Assembly (NCBI RefSeq): GCF_000327385.1
Contig: NW_008707425.1
Span: 4,181,282 to 4,245,281, forward strand
Direction of reading: 5' to 3'
Source of the DNA: Lottia gigantea
Lineage: Eukaryota; Mollusca; Gastropoda; Lottiidae
DNA: 64,000 nucleotides
In this document: piece by piece, positions 54,600 through 64,000 of the stretch
How positions within the stretch are numbered: the stretch's first letter is position 1
How the letters are laid out: every line of letters starts with the position of its first letter
Translations under genes and position numbers: made by a program
Notes under the pieces: model-generated
The model's database searches: none
Seen by the model: the letters and a program-made list of their open reading frames with translations, nothing else
What the model was told of the DNA's origin: nothing

Positions 54600-55810
54600 C
54601 ATGCAGCATTTTAATTGTAAACTAGCAAATACAATCAATCAGATTGAGCCCTTGGAGTTTGTAAATGCAGCCTTTTAATTGTACACTTACTAACAGATAC
54701 AATCAATCAGAGCCCTTGGAGTTTGTAAATGCAGCCTTTTAGTGAGCTCTTGGCTTTTGTTCACACAGCCTTTTAATTTAACACTTACTAACAAATACAA
54801 TCAATCAGAGCCCTTGGAGTTTGTAAATGCAGCCTTTTAATTGTACACTAGCAAATACAACCAATCAGATTGAGCTCTTGGCTTTTGTTCACACAGCCTT
54901 TTAATTTTACACCTACTAACAAATACAATCAATCAGAGCCCTTGGAGTTTGTAAATGCAGTCTACTAATAAATACAATCAATCAGAGCCCTTGTAGTTTG
55001 TAAATGCAGCCTTTTAATTGTACACTAGCAAATACAACCAATCAGATTGTGCCCCTGGAGTTTGTAAATGCAGCCTTTTAATTGTACACTAGCAAATACA
55101 ACCAATCAGATTGAGCTCTTGGCTTTTGTTCACACAGCCTTTTAATTTTACACTTACTAACAAATACAATCAATCAGAGCCCTTGGAGTTTGTAAATGCA
55201 GTCTACTAATAAATACAATCAATCAGAGCCCTTGTAGTTTGTAAATGCAGCCTTTTAATTGTACACCAGCAAATACAACCAATCAGATTGTGCCCCTGGA
55301 GTTTGTAAATGCAGCCTTTTAATTGTACACTTACTAGCAAATACAATCAATCAGAGCCCTTGAAGTTTGTAAATGTAGCTTTTTAATTGTACATTTACTA
55401 GCCAATACAATCAATCAGAGCCCTTGGAGTTTGTAAATGCTGCCTTAATTTGTACACTAGCAAATACAACCAATCAGATTCAGCTCTTGGCTTTTGTTCA
55501 CTCAGCCTTTTAATTGTACAATTGTACACTTACTAGAAAATACAATCAATCAGAGCCCATGGAGCCCATGCATCTTTTAATTGTACACTAGCAAATACAA
55601 CCAATCAGATTGAGCCCCTTGAGTTTGTAAATGAATCCTTTTAGTTGCACCACACTTACTAGCAAATACAATCAATTAGAGCTCTTGAAGTTTGTAAATG
55701 TTGCATTAAATTGTACACTAGCAAATACAACCAATCAGATTGAGCTCTTGGCTTTTGTTCACGCAGCCTTTTAATTGCACACTTACTAGCAAATACAACC
55801 AACCAGAAAG
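54600..55810 (+). repeat. 64-bp satellite with CCAAT boxes, about 19 units
   Basis: The unit is TTGTAAATGCAGCCTTTTAA, TTGTACACTAGCAAATACAA and CCAATCAGATTGAGCCCTTG(GAG). A second unit type has ACTTACTAACAAATACAATC AATCAGAGCCC, and a third replaces the end by CTTGGCTTTTGTTCACACAG. The types recur in a loose multi-unit order. Confidence 0.95.
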
Positions 55811-55930
55811 TAAACAAATTTTACTACTCAGCTTATTAGATTTTTAAGGGCTCTGATTGGCTGTATTTACTTATAATTGTCATATTAAATCATTGCATTT
55901 ACAAACAATGATGATTGAAAAAAAAAAATG

Positions 55931-56278
55931 TTAAAGGGGCAGTATGTAAAATTTGATCATTAATTATACCTGAAAGTACTTCTCATATTTTCATCTATTC
56001 TATGTATCTTCTTGATCAAACTGAATTTGCTTTAATAGGATTCGAAATGGAGTGTTAAGATCCATACAGTAATTATCCTACACCCACTGAAAAGGATAAG
56101 AAACTTTTTTTAACGAAAGTTTATATTAACCTTTTAAATAGTTTTTAAAAAATTTACGACAGGATATTTAAAGTTTTTAAGTTTTTTCAGATATGTTAAG
56201 GGACATATTTCTCTAGATTTTTGTATATAGTTTTCAAATATTTGAGCAAAAACTGAATAAATCATAATGCCCCTTTAA
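55931..56278 (+). mobile_element. MITE-D, complete copy
   Basis: TTAAAGGGGCAGTATGTAAA to AATCATAATGCCCCTTTAA, 348 bp, TTAA at both edges, inverted terminus of about 16 bp. It is the family reference. Confidence 0.9.
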
Positions 56279-56744
56279 TGATGTCAAAGATGGAGTTCAT
56301 AATACCTTGATAATGTGAAGATGATTACAAGTATACTTAACCATTTCCTGAACAGACCTAGACTGTAACCCAGTCAATTATGATTAGTTCCAACAGGAAA
56401 TCTAACTCCCACATGATATCTAGTGTTTTATGTCATTTTGTCCCTAATTTAGTGCAACACATTAGGTATCATGAGCTAGACAGTTTATCTCTTCCAGAAC
56501 ACCTAATACCACTATGTGGCTTGAGATTGGCTCTCATATACCTTAATTAAAAGAGAATGGAATTAGGAAAAAAAATTTTTTTGTAGCCTTGTAAAAAACT
56601 TATCATCAGGTTTTGTAATATGTTATGTTTTTTTGGCAATATATTGTGAAGTAAATTTTCATTAATGTCATTTGATCAAATAATCTTTGTTATATGAAGT
56701 TCACTTTTTTGTAAAAATGCCTGATTTTCACAATTTTTTGTCAG
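56279..56744. other. No gene recognised
   Basis: Unassigned AT-rich sequence that would be intron if the next exon is real. Confidence 0.35.
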
Positions 56745-56846
56745 TTGATTTATTTCAAACTGTTCCTTACGACTATGAGATAATATTTCAAATATCAAGA
56801 CACTTTACATTGGTATACACTGCCATCTCAGGCAAGGATCAAAACA
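56745..56846 (+). CDS. Candidate internal exon (plus-strand gene, exon i)
   Basis: CACAATTTTTTGTCAG precedes 102 bp ending AAAACA|GTAATT. The open frame reads DLFQTVPYDYEIIFQISRHF and TLVYTAISGKDQN. The phase is two bases in and one out, which fits the next candidate at 59071 (two bases in; the split codon would be AAG, Lys). Protein family not recognised. Donor only fair. Confidence 0.35.
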
Positions 56847-56929
56847 GTAATTATTATAAGTTTTCTTCCCTGTATAAAGGAAAGTAACAGAAAACAATTT
56901 TATGGTTTAATACTCCTTAGTTTTATTGT

Positions 56930-57365
56930 ATTTTTGCCATATATCTAGGAAGGTATACAAGGTATATTGTATGGTATATATTAGATAAGGTATAAGAAAG
57001 TAATTATTGTACTTTTTGCCCTATATTTAGGAAAGTATATATTGTATATTATGTGGTACATTATGTTAAGTATAAAATAGCTATTATTTCAATTGTTTGC
57101 CCTATATTTAGCAAAGTATATATTGTATATTATGTGGTACATTATCTTAAATATAAAATAGTAATTATTGTAATTTTTGCCTTATATAAGGGAAGATATA
57201 CATTGTATTTTATGTGGTTCTTTCAGTTATAAATAAAATAGCAATGTTTGTAAGTTATTAGCACTATATTTAGGAAATATATTGTATATTGTGTGATATA
57301 TTAAGTGGGTTATGAAATAGTAATTATTGTAATTTTCTGCCCTATATTAAGGAAGTTAGAATAAT
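56930..57365 (+). repeat. ~82-bp repeat, 5-6 diverged copies
   Basis: Units begin TTTGCCCTATATTTAGGAAA and continue TATATTGTATATTATGTGG, TACATTA and AAAATAGTAATTATTGT. If the neighbouring exons are real, it lies in their intron. Confidence 0.9.
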
Positions 57366-57473
57366 GGTAATTGTCTGGTAATAGAAGATGTGAAATAGTG
57401 TAAATAATTGATTACTGGTATCATGATTATCATCTTCTCTACAATGTCATGTTCATCAAACATGATTGTCAAT

Positions 57474-57765
57474 ACTACAGACAATAGAAGAATGCCATTT
57501 TTTAAAGTTGATTTTCCACTTACACAACCTAATTTACAATGTATTTCATTGGATCAATGATCAACAAGCGCAAACATCTGATGGATTTTTTTTTTATATA
57601 CAAAAGCAAAATTTTTCTAATACAACCAAGTTTAATTTATTTTATTGGATCAACGATCAACAAGAGCAGACATCTGACGTATCCAACATGATACATGAAA
57701 GACAGACTTCCTCCCCAGTCTTTTTTATATATAAAGTAAAATTGTTCACTTATACAACAAGAAGT
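57474..57765 (+). repeat. ~110-bp tandem repeat, 2-3 copies
   Basis: TTCATTGGATCAATGATCAA CAAGCGCAAACATCTGATGG recurs as TTTATTGGATCAACGATCAA CAAGAGCAGACATCTGACG, each followed by a TTTTTTTATATA.AAAG stretch and CTTATACAAC. The 100-codon frame is a by-product. Confidence 0.8.
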
Positions 57766-57794
57766 TAGAGTCAAGCGATCTTAGATCTAAGAGA

Positions 57795-57935
57795 GTGGAT
57801 TACTCCAACAAAAGAGCAGGCTAATGTGATTGTCATGAACTTCTTGCATTACACTCTCCAAGGCATTGCAGGGGTCGATAAACCGAGGCCCTGTGTGTTA
57901 CAGGCTGTGCACGTTAATGTTCCCTCTATAGTGCC
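57795..57935 (+). mobile_element. SINE-1 pieces in swapped order
   Basis: AAAAGAGCAGGCTAATGTG (normally downstream) comes first, at 57798-57865; GATAAACCGAGGCCCTGTG and GCTGTGCACGTTAATG (normally upstream) follow at 57876-57930. Confidence 0.65.
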
Positions 57936-58098
57936 TCCAGTGTGCAATATATAGATACCCAGATAATTCCAGAGATTATTGTCGGCCAATTGCCTTATTG
58001 ATATCACTATTATATATTCATTTACTGATTTATATTTATGAATTATAGTGATCAATTGAATGAATGAATTGAATTTTCATTAATGGCTATTTTTCTGT

Positions 58099-58119
58099 GG
58101 GGGGAGGGGGGGGGGGGGG
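58099..58119 (+). repeat. G run (6 + 14 G)
   Basis: Six G, one A, then fourteen G. It is able in principle to form a G-quadruplex and prone to sequencing error in length. Confidence 0.95.
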
Positions 58120-58679
58120 TTATATATGATGGACATAAATTAGCATGTAAGTTGTTCTATTCAGTCAGGCTATATTACCCAACATGAAAAAGATTGTAGG
58201 TAAAACCTAAGAGAAAATCACAAAAGTGAGGATTTATAGGGGATAGGGGGTAAACTCACTTTAGTCTGATTTCAAAGTTAACCATTAACCAAAAGACCAG
58301 AGCCGGACTTCATTAGAAGAAAATCCTTTTATTAGTAGATAGTCTTGTTTATAACTACATCAAACTATAAATCACTGCTATAAACCTGCAATTAGCATGT
58401 CTTTAATTCTTTACTGCTCAGAGACATAATACATTCTTGATCTTATCTGATGAGCAAAAAAGGTCATTTGAGTTTATGGTATGGTCATATATTAGCCAAA
58501 TTAGTATAGAATAAACTAATGAATGAGCTTTATTAGGAGAATATGGAGATATACCTTATCATTGAAACCATGTGTAGGATTACTGTCTTCAAACTATTGT
58601 TGGGAAATCAAATTTTACTGATTCATTTCAAGGAGAGCAGTTCTGAAATTTCATTTCAACAAAAACTGGAAATTTAGTT
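58120..58679. other. No gene recognised
   Basis: Unassigned AT-rich sequence; nothing seen. Confidence 0.4.
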
Positions 58680-59000
58680 TTTGAAATGTTACTGCCAAAA
58701 CACAAACATGAAACTTTATAAAATGAAATGTCTTCCAAAACATGAAACATGAAACTTTTTAAAATGAAATTATTTCATGTGTTCCAAAACATGAAACTTT
58801 TTAAAATGAAATTATTTCATGTCTTCCAAAACATGAAACTTTTTAAAATGAAGTTCCAAAACATGAAACTTTTTAAAATGAAATTATTTCATGTGTTCCA
58901 AAACATGAAACTTTTTAAAATGAAATTATTTCATGCGTACCAAAACATGAAACGTTTTGAAATGAAATTATTTTATGTCTTCCAAAACACAACATGAAAC
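58680..59000 (+). repeat. 42-bp satellite, about 7 copies
   Basis: The unit is CATGAAACTTTTTAAAATGA AATTATTTCATGTGTTCCAA AA. The word TGAAATTATTTCA is a palindrome around one base. 42 is divisible by three, so an 82-codon frame (MKLFKMKLFHVFQN repeat) arises; no evidence it is translated. Confidence 0.95.
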
Positions 59001-59070
59001 TTTTTTTTTCTTTTTTGCTATAAAACTAAAATCTTGTTATTAATGTAAATTCTCATGCTGTACTTTGCAG

Positions 59071-59162
59071 AGGACAGAGGATATTATGAAGGAGGCGGAG
59101 AAGGCAATGCAGTCTACTTTTCCAATTGTTTTAAAATCTTAGATCATTTAACTTGGAACCAG
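59071..59162 (+). CDS. Candidate internal exon (plus-strand gene, exon ii)
   Basis: GCTGTACTTTGCAG is a good acceptor; 92 bp follow to GGAACCAG|GTTTTA. With two bases completing a codon, the frame reads DRGYYEGGGEGNAVYFSNC then FKILDHLTWNQ, phase 0 at the end, matching the exon at 60825. G+C is higher than the flanks. The donor's intron side runs straight into the 36-bp satellite. A second frame (RTEDIMKEAEKAMQS...) is also open until a TAG, so a terminal exon is the alternative. Confidence 0.4.
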
Positions 59163-59605
59163 GTTTTACAAACTGTGGAAACCAGTACAAGTTTCACAAA
59201 CTGACAAACTGTAGAAACCAGTACAAGTTTCACAAACTAGAAATCGGTCACAGTTTCGCAAACTGTTGAAACCAGTACAAGTTTCACAAACTGACAAACT
59301 GTAGAAACCAGTACAAGTTTCACAAACTGACAAACTGTAGAAACCAGTACAAGTTTCACAAACTGACAAACTGTAGAAACCAGTACAAGTTTCACAAACT
59401 GACAAACTGTAGAAACCAAGTTTCACAAATTGAGGAAATTGGTTCCAAGTTTCACAAACTGTGGAAACCAGTACCAAATTTCACAAACTAGAAATCGGTC
59501 ACAGTTTCACAAACTGTTAAAACCAGCTTGAAGTTTCACAAACTGACAAACTGTAGAAACCAGTCACAAGTTTCACAAACTGTGGAAACCAGCCAAATGT
59601 TTCAT
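59150..59605 (-). repeat. 36-bp satellite, about 12 copies
   Basis: The unit is AAACCAGTACAAGTTTCACA AACTGACAAACTGTAG; shorter variants (AAACTAGAAATCGGTCACAG) occur in two places, giving a higher-order block. The minus-strand 103-codon frame (GFYSLSVCETCT repeat) follows from the period of 36 and is not supported as a gene. Array strand is arbitrary. Confidence 0.95.
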
Positions 59606-59850
59606 CAAAGCTGCACCCCTGTTCCCTGAATTAGTTTCTCTTAGTTTCATGTTCTAAGATTGAATTTGAATTGTTATTTCAGAAGCAGCTAATTGGAAAA
59701 GAAATTTCTTAACAAAACCTGCTTGAGTATGGAGAAAATGAGTATATCAATAATTTATTGTATGCAATTAACCTACTGACTGCTAATTTGAAAGATTTCT
59801 AGATTTTGTCAGTGAGGAAATTACCAACTCTTCTGACTGTTCAATCAGAA

Positions 59851-60091
59851 AATGAAATGAAATGTAGTTTTACATATTACTTTTATGCACTTAGATGGAC
59901 CAATTCATGCAGTGAGCAACGAGGAAAATTTTGCTAGGACAACAGCATTAGCATTCTCTTTTTGATTTCCAACTGTTGAGGAATTTTTAATATGCCCAAC
60001 TAGAAGCACATGTGGCCTCAGTTTATTGTCCCATCCAAACAACAAGATGCTATTTTCCTGTCAACCCCTCCAATTTGCATCAGTGACCTGA
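59851..60091 (-). mobile_element. SINE-1, inverted, head lost
   Basis: GAAATGAAATGTAGTTTTAC (tail side), CAGCATTAGCATTCTCTTTT, CCTCAGTTTATTGTCCCATC and GTCACTGATGC-like words are the complement of the SINE-1 body. Confidence 0.75.
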
Positions 60092-60824
60092 TTAAAATCA
60101 GTGAAAGGTTACTAACAGTCTAATATAATATCTAGATAATTCATAGAAATGAATTTATTCTGTCTGTATCACTTTTCAGTATGATTATTCAAAATGTGGT
60201 TTGTCTTAGTAAAATAAGAAAAAATGTGCTATTATTATGATTATTTCATGTATATATAGCTATATAACAAATAAAGAAAAATGAAGATTTCATTTATATT
60301 TTCAACTATTTACAATATTTTTTTTACATGTATTGAATGTAATTGTAAATAAATGTAAATGTAAATAAGCTACAACATGTAGCCTTTCTGACTGGTATTC
60401 AATGTTGTTACCACTGATTGAAAAAAGTAATTTTTCTCAAATTTTCTTTACAGTCACAGTATTAGAGTTATTTTTTCAGTTATTTTCAATGTAAATAAAT
60501 GTAGATGTTATTGTAAATAAATGGAAATAAATGTCAAATATTTATAAATATATTGTGAGGTATAAGTGTGTACATGTCTTAGCCACATTTTAAAAAATAG
60601 TATTAAAGTATTAAGTATCTCTTGAAGAAAAATGTAAATAAATCTAAAAATGTAAATTAGTGAAATTAACATTTACATGTAATAAGATTAATGAAAAAAA
60701 GGCTTACCACGAAGAAGTTAATGGTATCGGTAAACATCCACAGAATAACTTGATTGATAAGAAAATTTAAACACAAGTAGTCTCTTAATTGTAACAATTT
60801 ATAAGTATATTTGTTGTTTCCTAG
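60092..60824. other. No gene; GTAAATAAAT low-complexity patches
   Basis: AATGTAAATAAATGTAAATG repeats loosely at 60338-60370, 60490-60545 and 60630-60660. Would be intron if the flanking exons are real. Confidence 0.4.
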
Positions 60825-60974
60825 TCCAATATCGAGTCCAATACACTTGTAAGGTTGTACAAGACTGACTACAAAGATTATTGGAAAATGTGCCTTCAGT
60901 CATATAGAATAGTCAGACATCTTTCCTCACATCCCAGAGCTGGCTTGATTCGTTTCTATGACAACCTTACAAAG
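60825..60974 (+). CDS. Candidate internal exon (plus-strand gene, exon iii), 50 codons
   Basis: ATTTGTTGTTTCCTAG and ACAAAG|GTAAAG bound exactly 150 bp with one fully open frame, phase 0 at both ends. It reads SNIESNTLVRLYKTDYKDYW, KMCLQSYRIVRHLSSHPRAG and LIRFYDNLTK. G+C is about 41 percent against a third around it, and composition is protein-like and basic. The LVRL-KTD pattern faintly recalls the N-terminal region of PEX11-type proteins, but that is too little to name it. It is the best of the hidden exon candidates. Confidence 0.5.
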
Positions 60975-61169
60975 GTAAAGTGGAGCCGTAGGTGACAAAT
61001 TACTGATATATACTCCATCCAGATAATTTGTCAAAAGTTCCTAATTATCTCTATTTTACTCTTCCAGACCAATTAGTTCAGATTACTGATATATCTGTAT
61101 GAAGACCGATCTTTAATACTAATTCTCACCTTCAATTAGATGACTGTATATAATTACTTGAAAAATATC

Positions 61170-61365
61170 TACCTGTTACTGTTACTTATATCAAAAATGA
61201 TTGCGGTTGTTAATGTTGTTTTGATCCAAAATGGTGGAAGCTGTTACTGTAACCAACAATAATTACAGCTGAAACTGTTACTTTTATCAAAAATGATTGC
61301 AGCTGTTACAGTTACCAAAAAATGATTTCAGTTGTTACTTTTTATCAAAAGTTATTTCAGCTGTT
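61170..61365 (+). repeat. Degenerate ~50-bp repeat
   Basis: GTTACTTATATCAAAAATGA TTGCGGTTGTTA recurs as GTTACTTTTATCAAAAATGATTGCAGCTGTTA and GTTACTTTTTATCAAAAGTTATTTCAGCTGTTA. It grades into the next array. Confidence 0.75.
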
Positions 61366-63720
61366 ATTACTATACAATTATTACTTCTATAACAGTTATT
61401 AATATACAATTATTACTGATACAGTTCTTAGCCTACAATTACTGGTAGATACAGTTGTTACCTTACAATTACTGATAGATACAGTTGTTACCTACAATTA
61501 CTGATAGATACAGTTGTTACATTACAATGATTGATAGATACAGTTGTTATATTACAATTACTGATAGATACAGTTGTTACCTTACAATTACTGATAGATA
61601 CAGTTGTTACCTACAATTACTGGTCGATACAGTTGTTACCTTACAATGACTGATAGATACAGTTGTTACCTACAATTACTGGTCGATACAGTTGCTACCT
61701 TACAATTACTGATAGATACAGTTGTTACCTACAATTACTGGTCGGTACAGTTGTTATATACAATTACTGGTAGATACAGTTGCTACCTTACAATTACTGA
61801 TAGATACAGTTGTTACCTTACAATTACTGATAGATGCATTTGTAACCTTACAATTACTGATAGATAAAGTTGTCACATTATAATTACTTGTAGATAGTTG
61901 TTACATTACAATTACTGATAGATACAGTTGTTACTTTACAATCATCACTGATAGATACAGTTGTTACCTACAATTACTGGTAGATACAGTTGTTACATTA
62001 CAATTACTGATAGATACAGTTGTTACCTTACAATGACTGATAGATACAGTTGTTACCCTACAATTACTGATAGATACAGTTGTTACCTTACAATTATTGA
62101 TAGATACAGTTGTTACATTACAATGACTGATCGATCGATACAGTTGTTACCTTACAATTACTGATAGATACAGTTGTCACGTTACAATTACTGGTAGATA
62201 GTTGTTATATTACAATTACTGATAGATACAGTTGTTACCCTACAATTACTGGTCGATACAGTTGCTACCTTACAATTACTGATAGATGCAGTTGTTACAT
62301 TACAATTACTGATAGATACAGTTGCTACCTTACAATTACTGATAGATACAGTTGTTACATTACAATTACTGATAGATACAGTTGTTACCTTACAATTACT
62401 GATAGATACAGTTGTTACCTTACAATAACTGACAGATACAGTTTTTACATTACAATTACTGGTAGATACAGTTGTTACATTACAATTACTGGTAGATACA
62501 GTTGTTACCTTACAATTACTGATAGATACAGTTGTTACCTTACAATGACTGATAGATACAGTTGTTACCTTACAATAACTGACAGATACAGTTTTTACAT
62601 TACATTTACTGATAGATACAGTTGGTTGTTACCTACAATTACTGGTAGATACAGTTGTTACCTTACAATTACTGATAGGTGCAGTTGTTACCTTAAAATT
62701 ACTGGTAGATACAGTTGTCACATTACAATTACTGGTAAATAGTTGTTACATTACAATTACTGATAGATACAGTTGTTACTTTACAATCATCACTGAAAGA
62801 TACAGTTGTTACCTACAATTATTGGTAGATACCGTTGTTACCTTACAATTACTGATAGATACAGTTGTTACATTACAATCACTGATAGATACAGTTGTTA
62901 CCTTACAGTGACTGATAGATACAGTTGTTACCTTACAATGACTGATAGAAACAGTTGTTACCTTACAATGACTGATAGATACAGCTGTTACCTTACAATA
63001 ACTGACAGATGCAGTTTTTACATTACATTTACTGATAGATACAGTTGTTAGTTGTTACATTACAACTACTGATAGATGCAGTTGTTACCTACAATTACTA
63101 TTAGATACAGTTGTTACCTTGAAATTACTGGTAGATACAGTTGTTACCTACAATTACTGATAGATACAGTTGTTACCTACAATTACTGGTAGATACAGTT
63201 TTTACCTTACAATTACTGATAGATACAGTTGTTACATTACAGTTATTACAGATAAATACAATGTTACATTACAGTTATTACAGATAGATGCAGTTGTTAC
63301 TTATAATACTGATAAAATAAGCCTTAACTTACAAATGTTGTTGAAAAATACAGATGTTACTTTCCAATTATTACAGATAGATACAGTTGTTACTGATAAA
63401 TACTTCTGCTGCATTACAGTATTACAGATAGATACAGCTGTTACTTTACAATTATTACTGATTCATATAGTTGTTACTTTAATTACTGTTACTGTACAAT
63501 TGTTATTTATAAATACAGTTGTTATCTTACAATTATTACTGATAAATACAGCATTCACCTCACAATTATTACTGATATATACAGATGTTACATTACAATG
63601 ATTACTAATAAATACAACTGTTACTTTATAATTGCTCTTACTGTACATGTTACTGATAAATGCAGTTGTTACTTTACAATTATTACTGATAGATACAGTT
63701 GTGACTGTAGAATAATTATT
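61366..63720 (+). repeat. 30-bp satellite, about 75-80 copies
   Basis: The unit is GATAGATACAGTTGTTACCT TACAATTACT. Variants are CTACAATTACTGGTCGATA, GTTACATTACAATTACTGA and shortened GATAGTTGTTA. Copies are most uniform between 61500 and 63230 and decay to the right into TTATTACTGATAAATACAG forms. The period divides by three, so several plus-strand frames (TDRYSCYLTI repeat) of 65-143 codons arise, broken at each length variant. No sign of selection on a protein. Confidence 0.95.
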
Positions 63721-64000
63721 CAGATAGAAATTTGTTACTTTTATAACAGGTAGTTATCAATCATATTTCCCTGGAAATAACAAACATTCAACTAGTGTTA
63801 TTAAGAGATCATAATTCTGAACAAGTCTCATAAAAATATCATTACTTCAATAAACTTAATTTATAATTACAGTGTAATAAAAACTTCAATATTACACTGA
63901 ATTAAATACAAAGAGAAACTGCTTTTTCTTTTGCCATTTTTATCACGATACCATTGAAAGTAAATTATGCAAGGAATAATGGGTTAGTGCTAATGTTCGA
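63721..64000. other. No gene recognised
   Basis: Short AT-rich end of the window; nothing seen. Confidence 0.4.

Noticed and set aside
58749-58997. Plus-strand MKLFKMKLFHVFQN repeat frame
   Set aside because: By-product of a 42-bp satellite.
59166-59477. Minus-strand CETCTGFYSLSV repeat frame, Cys-rich
   Set aside because: By-product of a 36-bp satellite; no start context, signal peptide or flanking unique coding.
61604-63601. Several plus-strand frames reading TDRYSCYLTI repeats
   Set aside because: The 30-bp satellite has a period divisible by three; frames break at every length variant, so no selection on protein is seen.

Overview
The window looks like a piece of an AT-rich (about one third G+C) animal nuclear genome, most likely a marine lophotrochozoan and plausibly a mollusc. 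The grounds are spliced genes with long introns, two families of tRNA-derived SINEs, at least six families of short inverted-repeat DNA elements (MITEs), a CR1/L2-like LINE tail, a Penelope-like fossil, and more than fifteen tandem arrays. The species is not identified; the mollusc guess rests on the general look of the SINEs and simple repeats.

Coding content is thin. The one strong call is the last exon of a minus-strand gene at 2402-3718. It encodes a single-pass membrane protein with a long Ser/Thr-rich tail and a C-terminal ETVL, which fits a class I PDZ ligand. Candidate minus-strand exons lie at 22.9, 46.0-46.2, 46.7-46.8 and 52.0 kb. Three plus-strand candidate exons at 56.7, 59.1 and 60.8 kb have matching splice phases and may belong to one further gene. 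All candidate exons rest only on open frame, splice signals and composition.

Layout. 0.5-2.0 kb: an old hAT-type MITE and MITE-B. 2.4-3.7 kb: the membrane-protein exon. 4.8-5.3 kb: Penelope-like fossil. 7.1-8.0 kb: 37-bp satellite. 8.0-11.3 kb: SINE, MITE-C, LINE tail and a 50-bp satellite with a dimeric higher-order period. 11.3-17.8 kb: a dense cluster of MITE-A copies, including two back-to-back foldback forms and one copy nested in MITE-C. 18.3-19.7 kb: 165-bp and 72-bp tandems. 23.9-26.0 kb: two near-identical blocks of 17-bp satellite around a 50-N assembly gap. 27.7-31.2 kb: CATA-type, 41-bp and 16-bp arrays. 35.0-37.5 kb: degenerate arrays. 38-54 kb: interspersed SINEs and MITEs, an inverted 501-bp repeat pair and a decayed initiator tRNA-Met sequence. 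54.6-55.8 kb: 64-bp satellite carrying CCAAT boxes. 57-63.7 kb: 82-, 42-, 36- and 30-bp satellites around candidate exons.

No operon, defence system or gene cluster with a joint function is visible. The most distinctive feature is the repeat landscape: four MITE families whose termini begin TTAAAG and whose outer four bases are TTAA (the ends of T2/Kolobok-type elements look like this), with foldback and nested forms that allow their insertion site to be read directly. MITE names A-F and SINE names 1-2 are local labels for this window.
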